A DNA stretch of 64,000 nt from Variovorax sp. Sphag1AA (GCF_014192575.1 NZ_JACHYC010000001.1:682001-746000); one strand, 5' to 3'. Shown: positions 20,534-30,154, numbered from the stretch's first letter. Notes: generated by a model not told the origin, from the sequence alone. A program made the numbers and translations.

Positions 20534-20914
20534 TCAGGGGCGAGCAACCTTCCAGATGCCGTTCACACCGTCGCCGGTCTTGTCCCCGGGCTTGGTGTCC
20601 TTTGCCCAGTAGTACAGCGGCGAACCCTTGTAGGCCCACTGCTTCTTGCCGTCGTCGCGGGTGATGATCGTGTAGGCGCCCATCGGCTTGGCGGCATCGG
20701 CGACCGGGAGCGGCGGCCAGTTGGTGGCGCACGGGCCGTTGCAGGCCGACTTGCCGCTGTTGGGCGCGTCACGGTCGAAGGTGTAAAGCGTCATGCCCGT
20801 CGGGCCGATCAGCACGCCGTCGGCGGTGCGGGTGGGCGTGTCCGGGGCGGGCGACATGCTTCCGCAACCGGCGAGCAGGGCGGTGGCAAGGATCGAAGCG
20901 CTGAGCAGTTTCAT
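20534..20914 (-). CDS. Secreted-repeat lipoprotein (COG4315 / Lipoprotein_15)
   Basis: The protein (126 aa) has a lipoprotein signal peptide with lipobox LLAGC (Cys17). Two copies of the secreted repeat follow, of the form GMTLYTFDRDAPNSGKSACNG...NWPPL and AYKGSPLYYWAKDTKPGD. The family is of unknown biochemical function. It is often encoded beside ECF sigma/anti-sigma pairs, as here, lying 45 bp downstream of the anti-sigma gene in the same direction. An A/G-rich GGAGAA ribosome site precedes the ATG. Confidence 0.85.
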   Translation of the reverse strand: MKLLSASILATALLAGCGSMSPAPDTPTRTADGVLIGPTGMTLYTFDRDAPNSGKSACNGPCATNWPPLPVADAAKPMGAYTIITRDDGKKQWAYKGSPLYYWAKDTKPGDKTGDGVNGIWKVARP

Positions 20915-20959
20915 GAAGTTTTCTCCTTCGGTTGAAAAAAATCGGTGCGAGGTTGCAGT

Positions 20960-21694
20960 CTATCCATCGGTCTTTTCGAGCTGACGGTACACGGCGGTGG
21001 CAAGTGTGAGCAGGGCATCCCGGGAGAGCGGGCCGGTCAATGCATAGCCGAAACCTCGGTCGACCCAATAGAAACTGGGGACCGGGCCGTCGGCCGAGAA
21101 GCGAAATGCCGTTTCATCTGCGCGCGGAGCATTTGACGACGGCCCCAGGCTCCCGACATAGAGCGTGAGCCTTTCGCCGCTGGCGCGTTCGAACATGAAC
21201 TGCGCGCGGGCGCCTTCGTTGCCTGGCAGCAGGCGGCCACCGACAAGCGCGTAGCCCTGCGCTGAGAGATCGGGCACCCGCAAAGGCCTGTCGAGGCGCT
21301 TGGACAGCCACTGAACGAGGTGCTGCTGTTCGGCTGCCGCCACTTCAACGGGGTGACGTTTCTCCGGCGCATAGACGACGTGCGCCACTGCGGCAGCATG
21401 AACGAATTCGCGGGCCGCCGGCGAACGCGCGAGCATCGATCCGGTGTGGGAACCCGCCCATTGCGCACTGGCCAGCCAACCGGCGCCGAACGCCATCGCG
21501 ATACCTGCAGCCATGCCGCCCCAGCGCGCCCACCTGGCCTTGCGCGCGTGCGACTGCGCGGCAAGTCCCGTTGCGGCCAACAGGTTCGGCGGAATCGGTT
21601 CGTCCAGCACGTCGCGATGCAACTGGCGCAATGCGTCACGCTGCGCCAACCATTCGGGCGAGGCGTCATCGAGATTGTGATCGGTGGTCTTCAT
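20960..21694 (-). CDS. Membrane anti-sigma factor
   Basis: The protein (244 aa) has a cytoplasmic N-terminus (about 1-58), one transmembrane segment (WGGMAAGIAMAFGAGWLAS, about 58-76) and a periplasmic C-terminal domain. The layout, and a start 12 bp after the ECF sigma gene in the same operon, identify it as the cognate anti-sigma factor. It has no zinc-binding HxxxCxxC motif, so it is not a ZAS-type anti-sigma. The signal sensed is unknown. Confidence 0.8.
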   Translation of the reverse strand: MKTTDHNLDDASPEWLAQRDALRQLHRDVLDEPIPPNLLAATGLAAQSHARKARWARWGGMAAGIAMAFGAGWLASAQWAGSHTGSMLARSPAAREFVHAAAVAHVVYAPEKRHPVEVAAAEQQHLVQWLSKRLDRPLRVPDLSAQGYALVGGRLLPGNEGARAQFMFERASGERLTLYVGSLGPSSNAPRADETAFRFSADGPVPSFYWVDRGFGYALTGPLSRDALLTLATAVYRQLEKTDG

Positions 21695-21706
21695 GACGTT
21701 GGCCGA

Positions 21707-22216
21707 CTATTTGAGGCGCCGCAGGCCGGGGCGGCCCGTGACCGGTGGCGGCGCTGATTCCATCAGTTCTCGCAGGCGATCGCGTGCCCGCGAAAGTCGC
21801 GACATCACGGTGCCGGCGGGAATACCGAGCACCTTGGCGACCTGCGCATAGGACAGGTCCTCCAGCGCCACCAGCAGAAGCACGGAGCGCTGGTCTTCAG
21901 GCAGAAGCAGCACGCAGCGTTGAAGATCGATGGCCTGGTCGCGATGTGAGTCGACAACGCGCAGCTCATGGACTGCGTCCTCGACGTCGACCGAATTGCG
22001 TGCCGGTGCGCGGCGAACCTGGCTCGCGAACACGTTGTGCATGATCGTGAAGAGCCACGCGCGCAGATCCGTGCCAACACTCCACAAGCGCCATTTGCTG
22101 CAGGCGCGCTCGAGCGTGTCCTGCACCAGGTCATCGGCAGCCCAGGCATCGCCGGTCAGCGCGCGGGCATAGCGACGCAGGCTCGGGATGTGTTCGACGA
22201 TGGCGCTGGAATCCAT
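21707..22216 (-). CDS. ECF-type RNA polymerase sigma factor
   Basis: The protein (169 aa) has sigma region 2 (LRRYARALTGDAWAADDLVQDTLERA...RAWLFTIMHN) and region 4 (LPEDQRSVLLLVALEDLSYAQVAKVLGIPAGTVMSRLSRAR) and lacks regions 1 and 3, as extracytoplasmic-function sigmas do. It heads an operon with its anti-sigma factor and a secreted-repeat lipoprotein. A GGAAT-N17-CGTT promoter-like element upstream suggests autoregulation. No strong Shine-Dalgarno is seen before the ATG. Confidence 0.92.
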   Translation of the reverse strand: MDSSAIVEHIPSLRRYARALTGDAWAADDLVQDTLERACSKWRLWSVGTDLRAWLFTIMHNVFASQVRRAPARNSVDVEDAVHELRVVDSHRDQAIDLQRCVLLLPEDQRSVLLLVALEDLSYAQVAKVLGIPAGTVMSRLSRARDRLRELMESAPPPVTGRPGLRRLK

Positions 22217-22242
22217 GGATGCAGTTTGGCTGATGCTGCATC

Positions 22243-22268
22243 AACGCCGGCGGCCCGGCGTTTATTCC
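22243..22268 (-). promoter_or_regulatory. Putative ECF-sigma promoter of the sigma operon
   Basis: Read on the minus strand, GGAAT (22268-22264) and CGTT (22246-22243) are separated by 17 bp. This is close to the GGAAC-N16/17-CGTT form used by several ECF groups. The expected start lies about 20 nt before the sigma ATG. It would let the sigma factor transcribe its own operon. Confidence 0.5.
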
Positions 22269-22284
22269 ACGGCGTTCAAAAAAA

Positions 22285-22860
22285 TTAGCCTGCGTCTCTC
22301 AGGACACGCCGCTTGAGCGGCTTTGCGGGATTCCCGCCGTAGACGGTCCACGCGTCGAGCGACCTGAATGCGACGCTGCGTGCGCCCAGTACCGCACCTT
22401 CGCCGACCTCCACGCCAGGGCCGACGAAGGCTTCGGCCGCGATCCAGGCTTGCGGACCGATCGTGATGGGACGTGCGATGAGTTGAAAGGCGGCCGACGA
22501 GATATCGTGGGTGCCGGCGCAGAGGTGCGCCCCCTGGGACACCAGCGCGCCACGCCCAAGCGAGATCGGCGCCATGTTGTAGCAAGTCACCCGTTCGGCC
22601 AGGAGCGCCCGATCCGCGAGATGGAGGTGAGGGGGGTACCAGACTCTTGCACTGCCGCGTACGTCGCACGACAAGCCGAGCTTGGCGCCGAAGAGCTTCA
22701 GCAGGAAACGGCGCCAGAAGCTCATTTGCGGTGGCGTCCAGGACGCGAGGACAGCCCAGGTCACGTTCCAGACGGCGCGCATGATCCGGTTGCCCAGCGA
22801 GAAGCTCGGGCCGCCTTCGAGTGGATTGACGCGAGAGGCGTCGAGGGGTTGCAGCGCCAT
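22285..22860 (-). CDS. WcaF-like hexapeptide-repeat acyltransferase
   Basis: The protein (191 aa) is a left-handed beta-helix O-acetyltransferase. Hexapeptide turns (ISLGRGALVSQGAHLCAGTHD, ITIGPQAWIAAEAFVGPGVEVGEGAVLGA) and the catalytic-type His in CAGTHD are visible, with the end motif VYGGNPAKPLKRR. It resembles the colanic acid acetyltransferase WcaF group, so it probably acetylates a sugar in polysaccharide synthesis. No other polysaccharide genes lie next to it; it sits 12 bp after smpB in the same direction. Confidence 0.82.
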   Translation of the reverse strand: MALQPLDASRVNPLEGGPSFSLGNRIMRAVWNVTWAVLASWTPPQMSFWRRFLLKLFGAKLGLSCDVRGSARVWYPPHLHLADRALLAERVTCYNMAPISLGRGALVSQGAHLCAGTHDISSAAFQLIARPITIGPQAWIAAEAFVGPGVEVGEGAVLGARSVAFRSLDAWTVYGGNPAKPLKRRVLRDAG

Positions 22861-22872
22861 CCGTTGGACTCC

Positions 22873-23355
22873 TCAGCGGGTTCTGTTCTTCATGGCCCGT
22901 TCGACTTCACGTTTGCCTTCGCGATCCTTGATGGTGTCGCGCTTGTCGTGCTCGGCCTTGCCCTTCGCGAGAGCGATCTCGCATTTGACCTTGCCGGCTT
23001 TCCAGTGCAGGTTGATCGGGATGAGCGTGTAGCCCTTCTGCTCGACCTTGCCGATGAGGCGGCGGATCTGTTCCTTGTGCAGAAGCAGCTTCTTGGTACG
23101 CACCGAATCGGGGGTGATGTGCGTCGACGCCGAGCGCAGCGGGTTGATCTGGCAACCGATCACGAAGAGCTCGCCTTCCCGGATCACCACGTAGCCGTCG
23201 GTCAGTTGCACCTTGCCTTCACGCAGCGACTTGACCTCCCAGCCTTCGAGGACCATGCCGGCCTCGAAGCGCTCTTCGAAGAAATAGTTGTACGCGGCTT
23301 TCTTGTTGTCCGCGATTCGGGAAGAGGGGTCCTGCTGCTTCTTTTTGGTGGCCAT
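22873..23355 (-). CDS. smpB: SsrA-binding protein SmpB
   Basis: SmpB (160 aa) binds tmRNA and is required for trans-translation at stalled ribosomes. Landmarks include [57 protein letters not shown] and the basic C-terminal tail [18 protein letters not shown]. It is divergent from ratA, the usual arrangement in proteobacteria. The ssrA gene itself is not in the window. Confidence 0.97.
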   Translation of the reverse strand: MATKKKQQDPSSRIADNKKAAYNYFFEERFEAGMVLEGWEVKSLREGKVQLTDGYVVIREGELFVIGCQINPLRSASTHITPDSVRTKKLLLHKEQIRRLIGKVEQKGYTLIPINLHWKAGKVKCEIALAKGKAEHDKRDTIKDREGKREVERAMKNRTR

Positions 23356-23417
23356 GGTGAATCAAGTGAGGTCGGCATGGCTTCAATACAATCCGTCGCG
23401 CACGCTGTGCCCATTCT

Positions 23418-23864
23418 ATGAAAACAGTCCACAAGTCCATCCTCATCTGGTACAGCGCCGACGAGATGTACGCCCTAGTCACCGACGTGGCGAAGTACCC
23501 GGAGTTCCTCCCGTGGTGCGACCGGTCCAAGGTGATCGAGCAAGACGATTTCGGCATGACCGCCGAAGTCGGTCTTGCGTTCAGCGGCTTCCACAAGAGC
23601 TTCACCACCCGCAACACGCACGTGCCGGGCCGCGAAGTGCACCTGAAGCTCGTCGATGGGCCGTTCTCCAACCTCGATGGCGTCTGGAAATTCACGCCCG
23701 TGGGAGAGGACGGCGAGCGCGCTTGTCGCGTCGAACTCAATCTCACCTATGGCTTCAGCAGCATCGCGCTGCAGACGCTGGTCGGCCCGGTGTTCGACAA
23801 GATCGCATCCAGTCTCGTCGAAGCCTTCGTGAAGCGTGCCGAACACATCTACGGCGTTGTCTGA
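23418..23864 (+). CDS. ratA: RatA/COQ10-type START-domain protein
   Basis: The protein (148 aa) is a type II toxin RatA family member with a polyketide-cyclase/START fold, starting MKTVHKSILIWYSADEMYALVTDVAKYPEFLPWC. In E. coli RatA is reported to block 70S formation; the eukaryotic Coq10 homologues bind ubiquinone, and this role may be the ancestral one. The ORF overlaps rnfH by one base, and smpB is divergent upstream. Confidence 0.92.
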   Translation: MKTVHKSILIWYSADEMYALVTDVAKYPEFLPWCDRSKVIEQDDFGMTAEVGLAFSGFHKSFTTRNTHVPGREVHLKLVDGPFSNLDGVWKFTPVGEDGERACRVELNLTYGFSSIALQTLVGPVFDKIASSLVEAFVKRAEHIYGVV

Positions 23865-24196
23865 TGCTGCGAGTGACGGTGGCTTGCTCGCCCGCGGTGC
23901 GGGTTGTGTTCGAAGAAGTCGTCAGCCTTCCCGAAGGCGCATGCGTGCGCGATGCGATCCTGGCGAGCGGGCTTGCCGCGACATATCCCGCGTTCGACTG
24001 GCAGGCCGCGGCGCCGGGTATCTGGGGGCGTGCCGTTGAATGGACGCAGGAGGTCGCCAATCTCGATCGCGTCGAACTCTGCCGCCCGCTGGCCGTCGAT
24101 CCCAAGGTAGCGCGGCGCGAGCGCTTCAAGCAGCAGGGAGCCCGGGGCACCGGGTTGTTCGCGCACCGCCGCAAGGGCGGCAAGGCGGGCTATTGA
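23864..24196 (+). CDS. rnfH: RnfH/RatB family ubiquitin-like protein
   Basis: The protein (110 aa) has the ubiquitin-like beta-grasp of the RnfH family (MLRVTVACSPAVRVVFEEVVSLPEGA...VELCRPLAVDPKVARRERF). The ATG lies in the TGATG stop-start overlap with ratA. The end is basic (HRRKGGKAGY). Function is unknown despite the historical RatB name. Confidence 0.9.
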   Translation: MLRVTVACSPAVRVVFEEVVSLPEGACVRDAILASGLAATYPAFDWQAAAPGIWGRAVEWTQEVANLDRVELCRPLAVDPKVARRERFKQQGARGTGLFAHRRKGGKAGY

Positions 24197-24215
24197 TGGA
24201 TGGTCGCAGGACTGC

Positions 24216-24734
24216 TTACTTGCATTCCGAATCGATCACGCCCTGAAGACGCTTCTGTTCGGCTGCTCGCATGTCGTCGTCCAGGATCTCGCGTTCGCCC
24301 TGAGCATTGACGCGTGCCACGCGCATGCCGCTGTCCATGGTGGCCTTGCCTTCGCGAGCGCGCTTGCAGTTGTCCGCCTTGGCCTGCGCGACTTTCTGCG
24401 CCTCAGCTGCCTGCTTGGCCTTTTCGGCTTCCTCGGCCTTGCGCGTCTTTTCCTCGAGGTCCTTGTCGACACCAGACGGCTTGGCGGCAGCGGTCGGGGC
24501 GGGGGCCGGAGCCGGCGCGTCCGCTCCAGAGCCTTCCGCTGCGGCCGGCGCGCTGAAGTTCAAGCGCTTGGCGGAGTTGGGCTTGCGGAGGATGTTCTTC
24601 TCGGGAATCTCGATCGGGGGCGGCTGATCGCTGAAGACCTTCTTGTTGTCCTTGTCGATCCATTGCCATTGCGCCTGCGCGCCCAAGGGCAGCAGGAACA
24701 ACGATCCAATGACGAGGAGGTGCGCGAGTTTCAT
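24216..24734 (-). CDS. DUF4124-domain exported protein
   Basis: The protein (172 aa) has a Sec signal peptide (MKLAHLLVIGSLFLLPLGAQA|Q) and the DUF4124 motif QWQWIDKDNKKVFSDQPPP. A Pro/Ala-rich linker and a charged, probably coiled-coil segment (about 90-130, DKDLEEKTRKAEEAEKAKQAAEAQ) follow. It is a periplasmic protein of unknown role. It is convergent with rnfH and divergent from guaB. Confidence 0.8.
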   Translation of the reverse strand: MKLAHLLVIGSLFLLPLGAQAQWQWIDKDNKKVFSDQPPPIEIPEKNILRKPNSAKRLNFSAPAAAEGSGADAPAPAPAPTAAAKPSGVDKDLEEKTRKAEEAEKAKQAAEAQKVAQAKADNCKRAREGKATMDSGMRVARVNAQGEREILDDDMRAAEQKRLQGVIDSECK

Positions 24735-24905
24735 GGTCGGCAGTTTAGCGTTCCCTTACGTTTTGCAACCTGAACGCTGGCATTTTCGCAACGGTCGAGT
24801 ACCGATTCGGACGCAGTTCGGACCTTTCAGTATGGGCCGACGCAAGCCCCTTCGCCTCGGAAAAGACCGGGCCATCGTTACAATCCGTCTTTTGGAGCTT
24901 CACCC

Positions 24906-26375
24906 ATGCGCCTTCTCGGCAAAGCGCTCACCTTCGACGACGTGTTGCTGGTGCCAGCGTATTCCCAGGTCCTCCCGAAGGACACCTCTCTCGCCACCCG
25001 GCTCTCCCGAAACATCACCCTGAACCTGCCCCTGGTCTCTGCGGCCATGGACACCGTGACCGAGGCCCGCCTCGCGATCGCGATGGCGCAGGAAGGTGGG
25101 ATCGGCATCATCCATAAGAACTTCACGCCCGCCGAGCAGGCCGCCCAAGTCGCCAAGGTCAAGCGCTACGAGTCCGGCGTTCTGCGCGACCCAGTCGTCA
25201 TCACGCCCCAGCACAGCGTTCGGCAGGTGATCGCACTGTCGGAACAGCTGGGCATCTCGGGCTTCCCGGTGTGCGACAACGGCAAGGTGGTCGGTATCGT
25301 GACCGGCCGCGACCTGCGATTCGAAAGCCGCTATGACGCCCCGGTGAGCGAGATCATGACCCCACGCGATCGGCTCATCACCGTGCCGGACGGCACCACG
25401 CTCGCCGATGCGAAGGCTTTGCTCAACAAGCACAAGCTCGAGCGACTCCTGGTCATCAATGGCTCCTGGGAGCTCAAGGGCCTGATCACCGTCAAGGACA
25501 TCACCAAGCAGACCAGTTTCCCGAATGCAGCGCGCGACGCCAGCGGCCGTCTGCGCGTGGGTGCGGCGGTCGGTGTGGGCGAGGGCACCGAAGAGCGCGT
25601 TGAGGCGCTGGTCAAGGCCGGCGTCGATGCGCTCGTGGTCGACACTGCCCACGGACACAGCCAGGGCGTGATCGAGCGGGTCCGCTGGGTCAAGAAGAAC
25701 TATCCGCAGGTCGACGTGATCGGCGGCAACATCGCGACCGGCGATGCAGCCCGCGCGCTGGCCGATGCAGGTGCTGACGCGGTCAAGGTCGGTATCGGCC
25801 CGGGTTCGATCTGCACCACCCGCATCGTGGCCGGCGTGGGCGTGCCGCAGATCATGGCGATCGACAACGTCGCCACCGCGCTGCAAGGCACGGACGTGCC
25901 ATTGATCGCCGACGGCGGTATCCGCTACTCGGGCGACATCGCCAAGGCCATCGCCGCCGGCGCGAGCACGGTGATGATGGGCGGCATGTTCGCCGGCACC
26001 GAAGAGGCGCCGGGCGAGATCGTGCTCTACCAGGGCCGTAGCTACAAGAGCTACCGTGGCATGGGCTCCATTGGCGCGATGCAGCAGGGCAGCGCCGACC
26101 GCTACTTCCAGGAATCGACCACCGGCAACCCGAACGCGGACAAGCTGGTTCCCGAAGGCATCGAAGGCCGTGTGCCCTACAAGGGCTCGATGGTCTCTAT
26201 CGTCTACCAGATGGCAGGCGGCCTCCGCGCGAGCATGGGCTACTGCGGCTGCCCGACGATCGAAGACATGAAGAACAAGGCCGAGTTCGTCGAGATCACC
26301 GCCGCCGGTATCCGTGAGAGCCACGTCCACGACGTGCAGATCACGAAGGAAGCGCCGAACTACCGCGCCGAGTGA
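24906..26375 (+). CDS. guaB: Inosine-5'-monophosphate dehydrogenase
   Basis: IMPDH (489 aa) oxidises IMP to XMP with NAD, the committed step to GMP. The TIM-barrel has the catalytic cysteine loop [11 protein letters not shown] and the flap RGMGSIGAM. Two CBS domains are inserted at about residues 90-205. The length is standard. A TACAAT -10-like hexamer lies 22 bp before the start. guaA follows downstream but is separated by a toxin-antitoxin pair. Confidence 0.97.
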   Translation: MRLLGKALTFDDVLLVPAYSQVLPKDTSLATRLSRNITLNLPLVSAAMDTVTEARLAIAMAQEGGIGIIHKNFTPAEQAAQVAKVKRYESGVLRDPVVITPQHSVRQVIALSEQLGISGFPVCDNGKVVGIVTGRDLRFESRYDAPVSEIMTPRDRLITVPDGTTLADAKALLNKHKLERLLVINGSWELKGLITVKDITKQTSFPNAARDASGRLRVGAAVGVGEGTEERVEALVKAGVDALVVDTAHGHSQGVIERVRWVKKNYPQVDVIGGNIATGDAARALADAGADAVKVGIGPGSICTTRIVAGVGVPQIMAIDNVATALQGTDVPLIADGGIRYSGDIAKAIAAGASTVMMGGMFAGTEEAPGEIVLYQGRSYKSYRGMGSIGAMQQGSADRYFQESTTGNPNADKLVPEGIEGRVPYKGSMVSIVYQMAGGLRASMGYCGCPTIEDMKNKAEFVEITAAGIRESHVHDVQITKEAPNYRAE

Positions 26376-26391
26376 TCGCTTGAACGGGCAT

Positions 26392-26455
26392 TCTGGCCAG
26401 ACTTCAAATTCTGGCCGGAATGCCTATAATGGCCAGCTTTCCAAATCTGGTCAGA
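26392..26455 (+). promoter_or_regulatory. Operator array of the toxin-antitoxin promoter
   Basis: Four copies of a 10-bp palindrome (TCTGGCCAGA at 26392, TCTGGCCGGA at 26410, AATGGCCAGC at 26428, TCTGGTCAGA at 26446) are spaced exactly 18 bp apart. A TATAAT -10 box (26425-26430) overlaps the third copy, and the antitoxin ATG follows the fourth by 3 bp. Phd/YefM antitoxins are DNA-binding autorepressors, so this is very likely the cooperative operator. Confidence 0.8.
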
Positions 26456-26458
26456 CTC

Positions 26459-26707
26459 ATGCAGTACACCGGTATCTATGAGGCGAAGAACAACTTCTCG
26501 GCCTTGATCGAGACGGTCGAGAAGGGCGAGGAAGTTCGCATCACCCGCCACGGCAAGGAAGTGGCACGCATCCTCCCGGTGCGTCGCAAGCCGGTCATCA
26601 CTGATGAACAGATCCAGCGCGAGCTGAGCCAGATCGACGCACTGCACGCAATGATCCGGCCCGGTCCGTCTGTGCGTGAACTTCGCGAAGAAGGCCAGCA
26701 GGGATGA
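26459..26707 (+). CDS. Phd/YefM-family antitoxin
   Basis: The antitoxin (82 aa) has the Phd/YefM N-terminal DNA-binding fold (MQYTGIYEAKNNFSALIETVEKG followed by RITRHGKEVARILP). A C-terminal helical tail (after about residue 50) would wrap the toxin. ATG 26459 was chosen because the earlier in-frame ATG (26420) lies inside the operator array. The stop overlaps the toxin start by 4 bp (ATGA). Confidence 0.88.
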   Translation: MQYTGIYEAKNNFSALIETVEKGEEVRITRHGKEVARILPVRRKPVITDEQIQRELSQIDALHAMIRPGPSVRELREEGQQG

Positions 26708-27138
26708 CTGCCTTCGTTCTCGACGCCTCGGTCACCGCAGCGTGGTTGCTGCCGGATGAAGCGAACGAACATACCCGACGCCTGTATGCGCTCATGCGCC
26801 GCGACGAGGTCGAGCCGCAAGCGCCGAACCTCTGGCAATGGGAATGCGCCAACATCATCGCCAACGGCGTACGGCGCGGACGGATTCCTCAGGCGGCCGT
26901 CGAGGGCCTCTGGTCCGTCCTCGAGGCGGTCCGCCATCGCGTCGAACTGCACGAAATGGCGCCTCCCCAACACAAGGCTTCGCTCGCCATCGCAATGGAC
27001 AGCGGGCTTTCCTCTTATGACGCGGGCTACCTCTGGCTGGCCCGATCGCTCAATCTCCCCTTGGCCACGTTCGACAAGAAACTGGCCGAAGCCGCGACGC
27101 AGTCCGGTATCCGCCTTCTCGATCTCTCCACGCTCTGA
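26704..27138 (+). CDS. VapC-family PIN-domain toxin
   Basis: The toxin (144 aa) is a PIN-domain ribonuclease with the four acidic metal ligands at Asp7 (VLDAS), Glu47 (WECAN), Asp106 (SYDAGYL) and Asp124 (TFDKKL). VapC toxins cut tRNA or rRNA. The target here is unknown. It is translationally coupled to the antitoxin and ends only 3 bp before guaA. Confidence 0.9.
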   Translation: MTAFVLDASVTAAWLLPDEANEHTRRLYALMRRDEVEPQAPNLWQWECANIIANGVRRGRIPQAAVEGLWSVLEAVRHRVELHEMAPPQHKASLAIAMDSGLSSYDAGYLWLARSLNLPLATFDKKLAEAATQSGIRLLDLSTL

Positions 27139-27141
27139 CCT

Positions 27142-28755
27142 ATGCAACACGACAAGATCCTCATCCTCGACTTCGGCTCTCAGGTCACGCAACTGATCGC
27201 GCGCCGCGTGCGCGAGGCGCACGTGCTCAGCGAAGTCCACCCCTGTGACGTCACCGACGACTGGATTCGCGACTACGCGAAGGACGGCCATCTCAAGGGC
27301 GTGATCCTTTCCGGCAGCCATGCGAGCGTGTACGAGGAAACCACAGACAAGGCGCCGCAGGCTGTGTTCGAGCTTGGCGTGCCGGTTCTGGGCATCTGCT
27401 ACGGCATGCAGACGATGGCGCACCAGCTCGGCGGCAAGGTCGAAGGCGGTCATAAGCGCGAGTTCGGCTTCGCGGCTGTGCGTGCACGCGGCCACACTGA
27501 GCTGCTTCGCGACATCGCCGACTTCACGACCGATGAAGGTCACGGCATGCTCAATGTCTGGATGAGCCACGGCGACAAGGTCACCGAACTGCCGCCGGGC
27601 TTCAAGCTGATGGCGTCCACCGAAAGCTGCCCGATCGCCGGCATGGCTGATGAAGCACGGCACTTCTACGCCGTGCAATTCCATCCTGAAGTCACGCACA
27701 CTCAGCAAGGCAAGGCGATCCTCGAGCGCTTCGTTCTCGGCATCTGCCAGGTCAAGCCCGACTGGATCATGCGCGACCACATTGCCGAGGCGGTCGAGGC
27801 AATCCGCCAGCAGGTCGGCGATGAGGAAGTCATCCTCGGCTTGTCGGGCGGTGTCGATTCATCCGTCGCCGCGGCGCTGATCCATCGCGCCATCGGCGAC
27901 CAGCTCACCTGCGTGTTCGTCGATCATGGCCTGCTACGCCTCAACGAAGGCGACATGGTCATGGACATGTTCGTCGGCAAGCTCCATGCAAAGGTGATCC
28001 GCGTCGATGCCAGCGACCTGTTCCTCGGCAAGCTGGCCGGCGTGAGCGACCCGGAAGCCAAGCGCAAGATCATCGGCGGCGAATTCGTCACCGTCTTCAA
28101 GCAGGAAGCGGCCAAGCTCACCAGCCAAGGCGCGAAGGGCGCGAAGTGGCTGGCGCAGGGCACGATCTATCCGGACGTGATCGAGTCCGGCGGCGCCAAG
28201 AGCAAGAAGGCAGTCACGATCAAGAGCCACCACAACGTCGGCGGATTGCCTGAGCAACTGGGACTCAAGCTGCTGGAGCCGTTGCGCGATCTGTTCAAGG
28301 ACGAAGTGCGCGAACTCGGCGTCGCGCTGGGCCTGCCGCCCGAGATGGTCTATCGCCATCCGTTCCCCGGCCCCGGCCTGGGCGTGCGCATCCTTGGCGA
28401 GGTCAAGAAGGAATACGCCGACCTGCTGCGCCGCGCCGATGCGATCTTCATCGAAGAGCTTCGCAACTTCGTCGACAAGGAAAGTGGCAAGACCTGGTAC
28501 GACCTCACGAGCCAGGCTTTCACTGTCTTCCTGCCGGTGAAGAGCGTCGGCGTGATGGGTGACGGCCGGACCTACGACTACGTGGTCGCGTTGCGCGCAG
28601 TGCAGACCAGCGACTTCATGACCGCAGACTGGGCCGAGCTGCCCTATGCGCTGCTCAAGAAGGTTTCGGGCCGGATCATCAACGAGGTGCGCGGCATCAA
28701 CCGCGTGACCTACGACGTGAGCAGCAAGCCGCCAGCGACGATCGAGTGGGAGTGA
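27142..28755 (+). CDS. guaA: GMP synthase (glutamine-hydrolysing)
   Basis: GuaA (537 aa) converts XMP to GMP. The N-terminal class I amidotransferase has the nucleophile loop GICYGMQ and the His/Glu pair in FHPEVTHT. The ATP-pyrophosphatase domain has the P-loop [12 protein letters not shown], and the C-terminal dimerisation domain ends PPATIEWE. The family is usually cotranscribed with guaB; here the toxin-antitoxin pair lies between them in the same direction. The stop is directly adjacent to the convergent sdaA stop. Confidence 0.97.
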   Translation: MQHDKILILDFGSQVTQLIARRVREAHVLSEVHPCDVTDDWIRDYAKDGHLKGVILSGSHASVYEETTDKAPQAVFELGVPVLGICYGMQTMAHQLGGKVEGGHKREFGFAAVRARGHTELLRDIADFTTDEGHGMLNVWMSHGDKVTELPPGFKLMASTESCPIAGMADEARHFYAVQFHPEVTHTQQGKAILERFVLGICQVKPDWIMRDHIAEAVEAIRQQVGDEEVILGLSGGVDSSVAAALIHRAIGDQLTCVFVDHGLLRLNEGDMVMDMFVGKLHAKVIRVDASDLFLGKLAGVSDPEAKRKIIGGEFVTVFKQEAAKLTSQGAKGAKWLAQGTIYPDVIESGGAKSKKAVTIKSHHNVGGLPEQLGLKLLEPLRDLFKDEVRELGVALGLPPEMVYRHPFPGPGLGVRILGEVKKEYADLLRRADAIFIEELRNFVDKESGKTWYDLTSQAFTVFLPVKSVGVMGDGRTYDYVVALRAVQTSDFMTADWAELPYALLKKVSGRIINEVRGINRVTYDVSSKPPATIEWE

Positions 28756-30147
28756 TCAGCACTCCACGACGTTGACCGCGAGGCCGCCGAGCGAAGTCTC
28801 CTTGTACTTCGACTTCATGTCCTCGCCGGTCTGCATCATCGTGCGGATCACCGCGTCGAGCGACACGTAGTGACTGCCATCCCCGCGTAGCGCCATGCGC
28901 GCAGCGTTGATGGCCTTGACGGCGCCCATCGCATTGCGCTCGATGCAGGGGATCTGCACCAGCCCGCCGACCGGATCGCAGGTCAGCCCGAGGTTGTGTT
29001 CCATGCCGATCTCGGCTGCGTTCTCGATCTGGGCCGGTGTCCCGCCGAGTGCGGCAGCCAGCCCGCCGGCCGCCATTGAGCAGGCAACGCCAACTTCTCC
29101 CTGGCAGCCAACTTCCGCGCCCGAGATCGAGGCGTTGGCCTTGTAGAGCATGCCGATGGCCGCTGCCGTCAGGAGGAAGTTGACGATGCCGTCTTCCGAT
29201 GCGCGGCAGAACTTGTCGTAGTAGTGCAGCACGGCAGGCACGACGCCTGCAGCTCCGTTCGTCGGTGCAGTGACGACACGGCCGCCTGCGGCGTTTTCTT
29301 CGTTGGCGGCCATCGCGAAGGCGTTGACCCAATCCATCGCGGCCAACGGGTCCGCACCTTCGGCGCTGCCGTCGCGCGCAAGCAGTTCGCGATAGAGCTG
29401 CGGCGCTCGGCGGCGGATGTGAAGCGCGCCGGGAAGATGCTCATTGGCGGACGGGTTGTCGATGCCGAACCCTCGCTGCACACATTGCTGCATCACGCGC
29501 CAGATGCGCAGCACGCCTGCATGGACCTCAGCCGGTGTACGCCAGACGGTTTCATTGGCCAGCATCAATTGCGCGATCGAAAGCCCATGGGCGCGGGCCT
29601 GCGACATCAATTCATCCCCCGTCAGGAACGGATGCGGCCAAGCGGTTGCCTTGCCGTCGTCTGCCGCATGCGTTGCTGCGCCACGTTCAACGACGAACCC
29701 GCCGCCGATCGAGAAATAGCAGCGATCGGCCAGCGTCGCGCCATCCGATGCCTGCGCGACCAATCGCATCCCGTTCGGATGCTCGCTCAGGGACTCCTGG
29801 CCCGCGAACTCGATGTCACGTAACGGCTGGAAGGCGATCGGACGCTGCCCCAGGAGGTTCAGCTCACCAGACCTTCGAAGCGCCTGGATACGAGGCTGCA
29901 CCGTAGCCGGGTCGACCGTGTCCGGCGCCTCGCCGAGCAGGCCGAGGATGACGCCCACATCGGTTGCATGACCATGCCCCGTCGCGCCGAGCGAGCCGTA
30001 GAGCGTCACATGAACCCGCTCCGTGCGCGACAGCAGCCCGTCCTGTGCGAGCGCATCCACGAACATGCGCGCACCCCGCATCGGCCCGACCGTGTGCGAG
30101 CTGGACGGTCCGATGCCGATCTTGAAGATGTCGAAGACGGACAGCAT
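28756..30147 (-). CDS. sdaA: L-serine ammonia-lyase (iron-sulfur, single chain)
   Basis: This enzyme (463 aa) deaminates L-serine to pyruvate and ammonia using a 4Fe-4S cluster. The N-terminal beta domain starts [29 protein letters not shown], and the C-terminal alpha domain has the cluster cysteines in [19 protein letters not shown] and LTCDPVGG. The ATG at 30147 fits the family; longer frames upstream are out-of-family. It is 7 bp after an M20 amidohydrolase gene, suggesting cotranscription. Confidence 0.94.
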   Translation of the reverse strand: MLSVFDIFKIGIGPSSSHTVGPMRGARMFVDALAQDGLLSRTERVHVTLYGSLGATGHGHATDVGVILGLLGEAPDTVDPATVQPRIQALRRSGELNLLGQRPIAFQPLRDIEFAGQESLSEHPNGMRLVAQASDGATLADRCYFSIGGGFVVERGAATHAADDGKATAWPHPFLTGDELMSQARAHGLSIAQLMLANETVWRTPAEVHAGVLRIWRVMQQCVQRGFGIDNPSANEHLPGALHIRRRAPQLYRELLARDGSAEGADPLAAMDWVNAFAMAANEENAAGGRVVTAPTNGAAGVVPAVLHYYDKFCRASEDGIVNFLLTAAAIGMLYKANASISGAEVGCQGEVGVACSMAAGGLAAALGGTPAQIENAAEIGMEHNLGLTCDPVGGLVQIPCIERNAMGAVKAINAARMALRGDGSHYVSLDAVIRTMMQTGEDMKSKYKETSLGGLAVNVVEC

Positions 30148-30154
30148 CGGCGCA

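Noticed and set aside
26420-26458. Earlier in-frame ATG for the antitoxin.
   Set aside because: It lies within the operator array and ahead of the likely transcription start.
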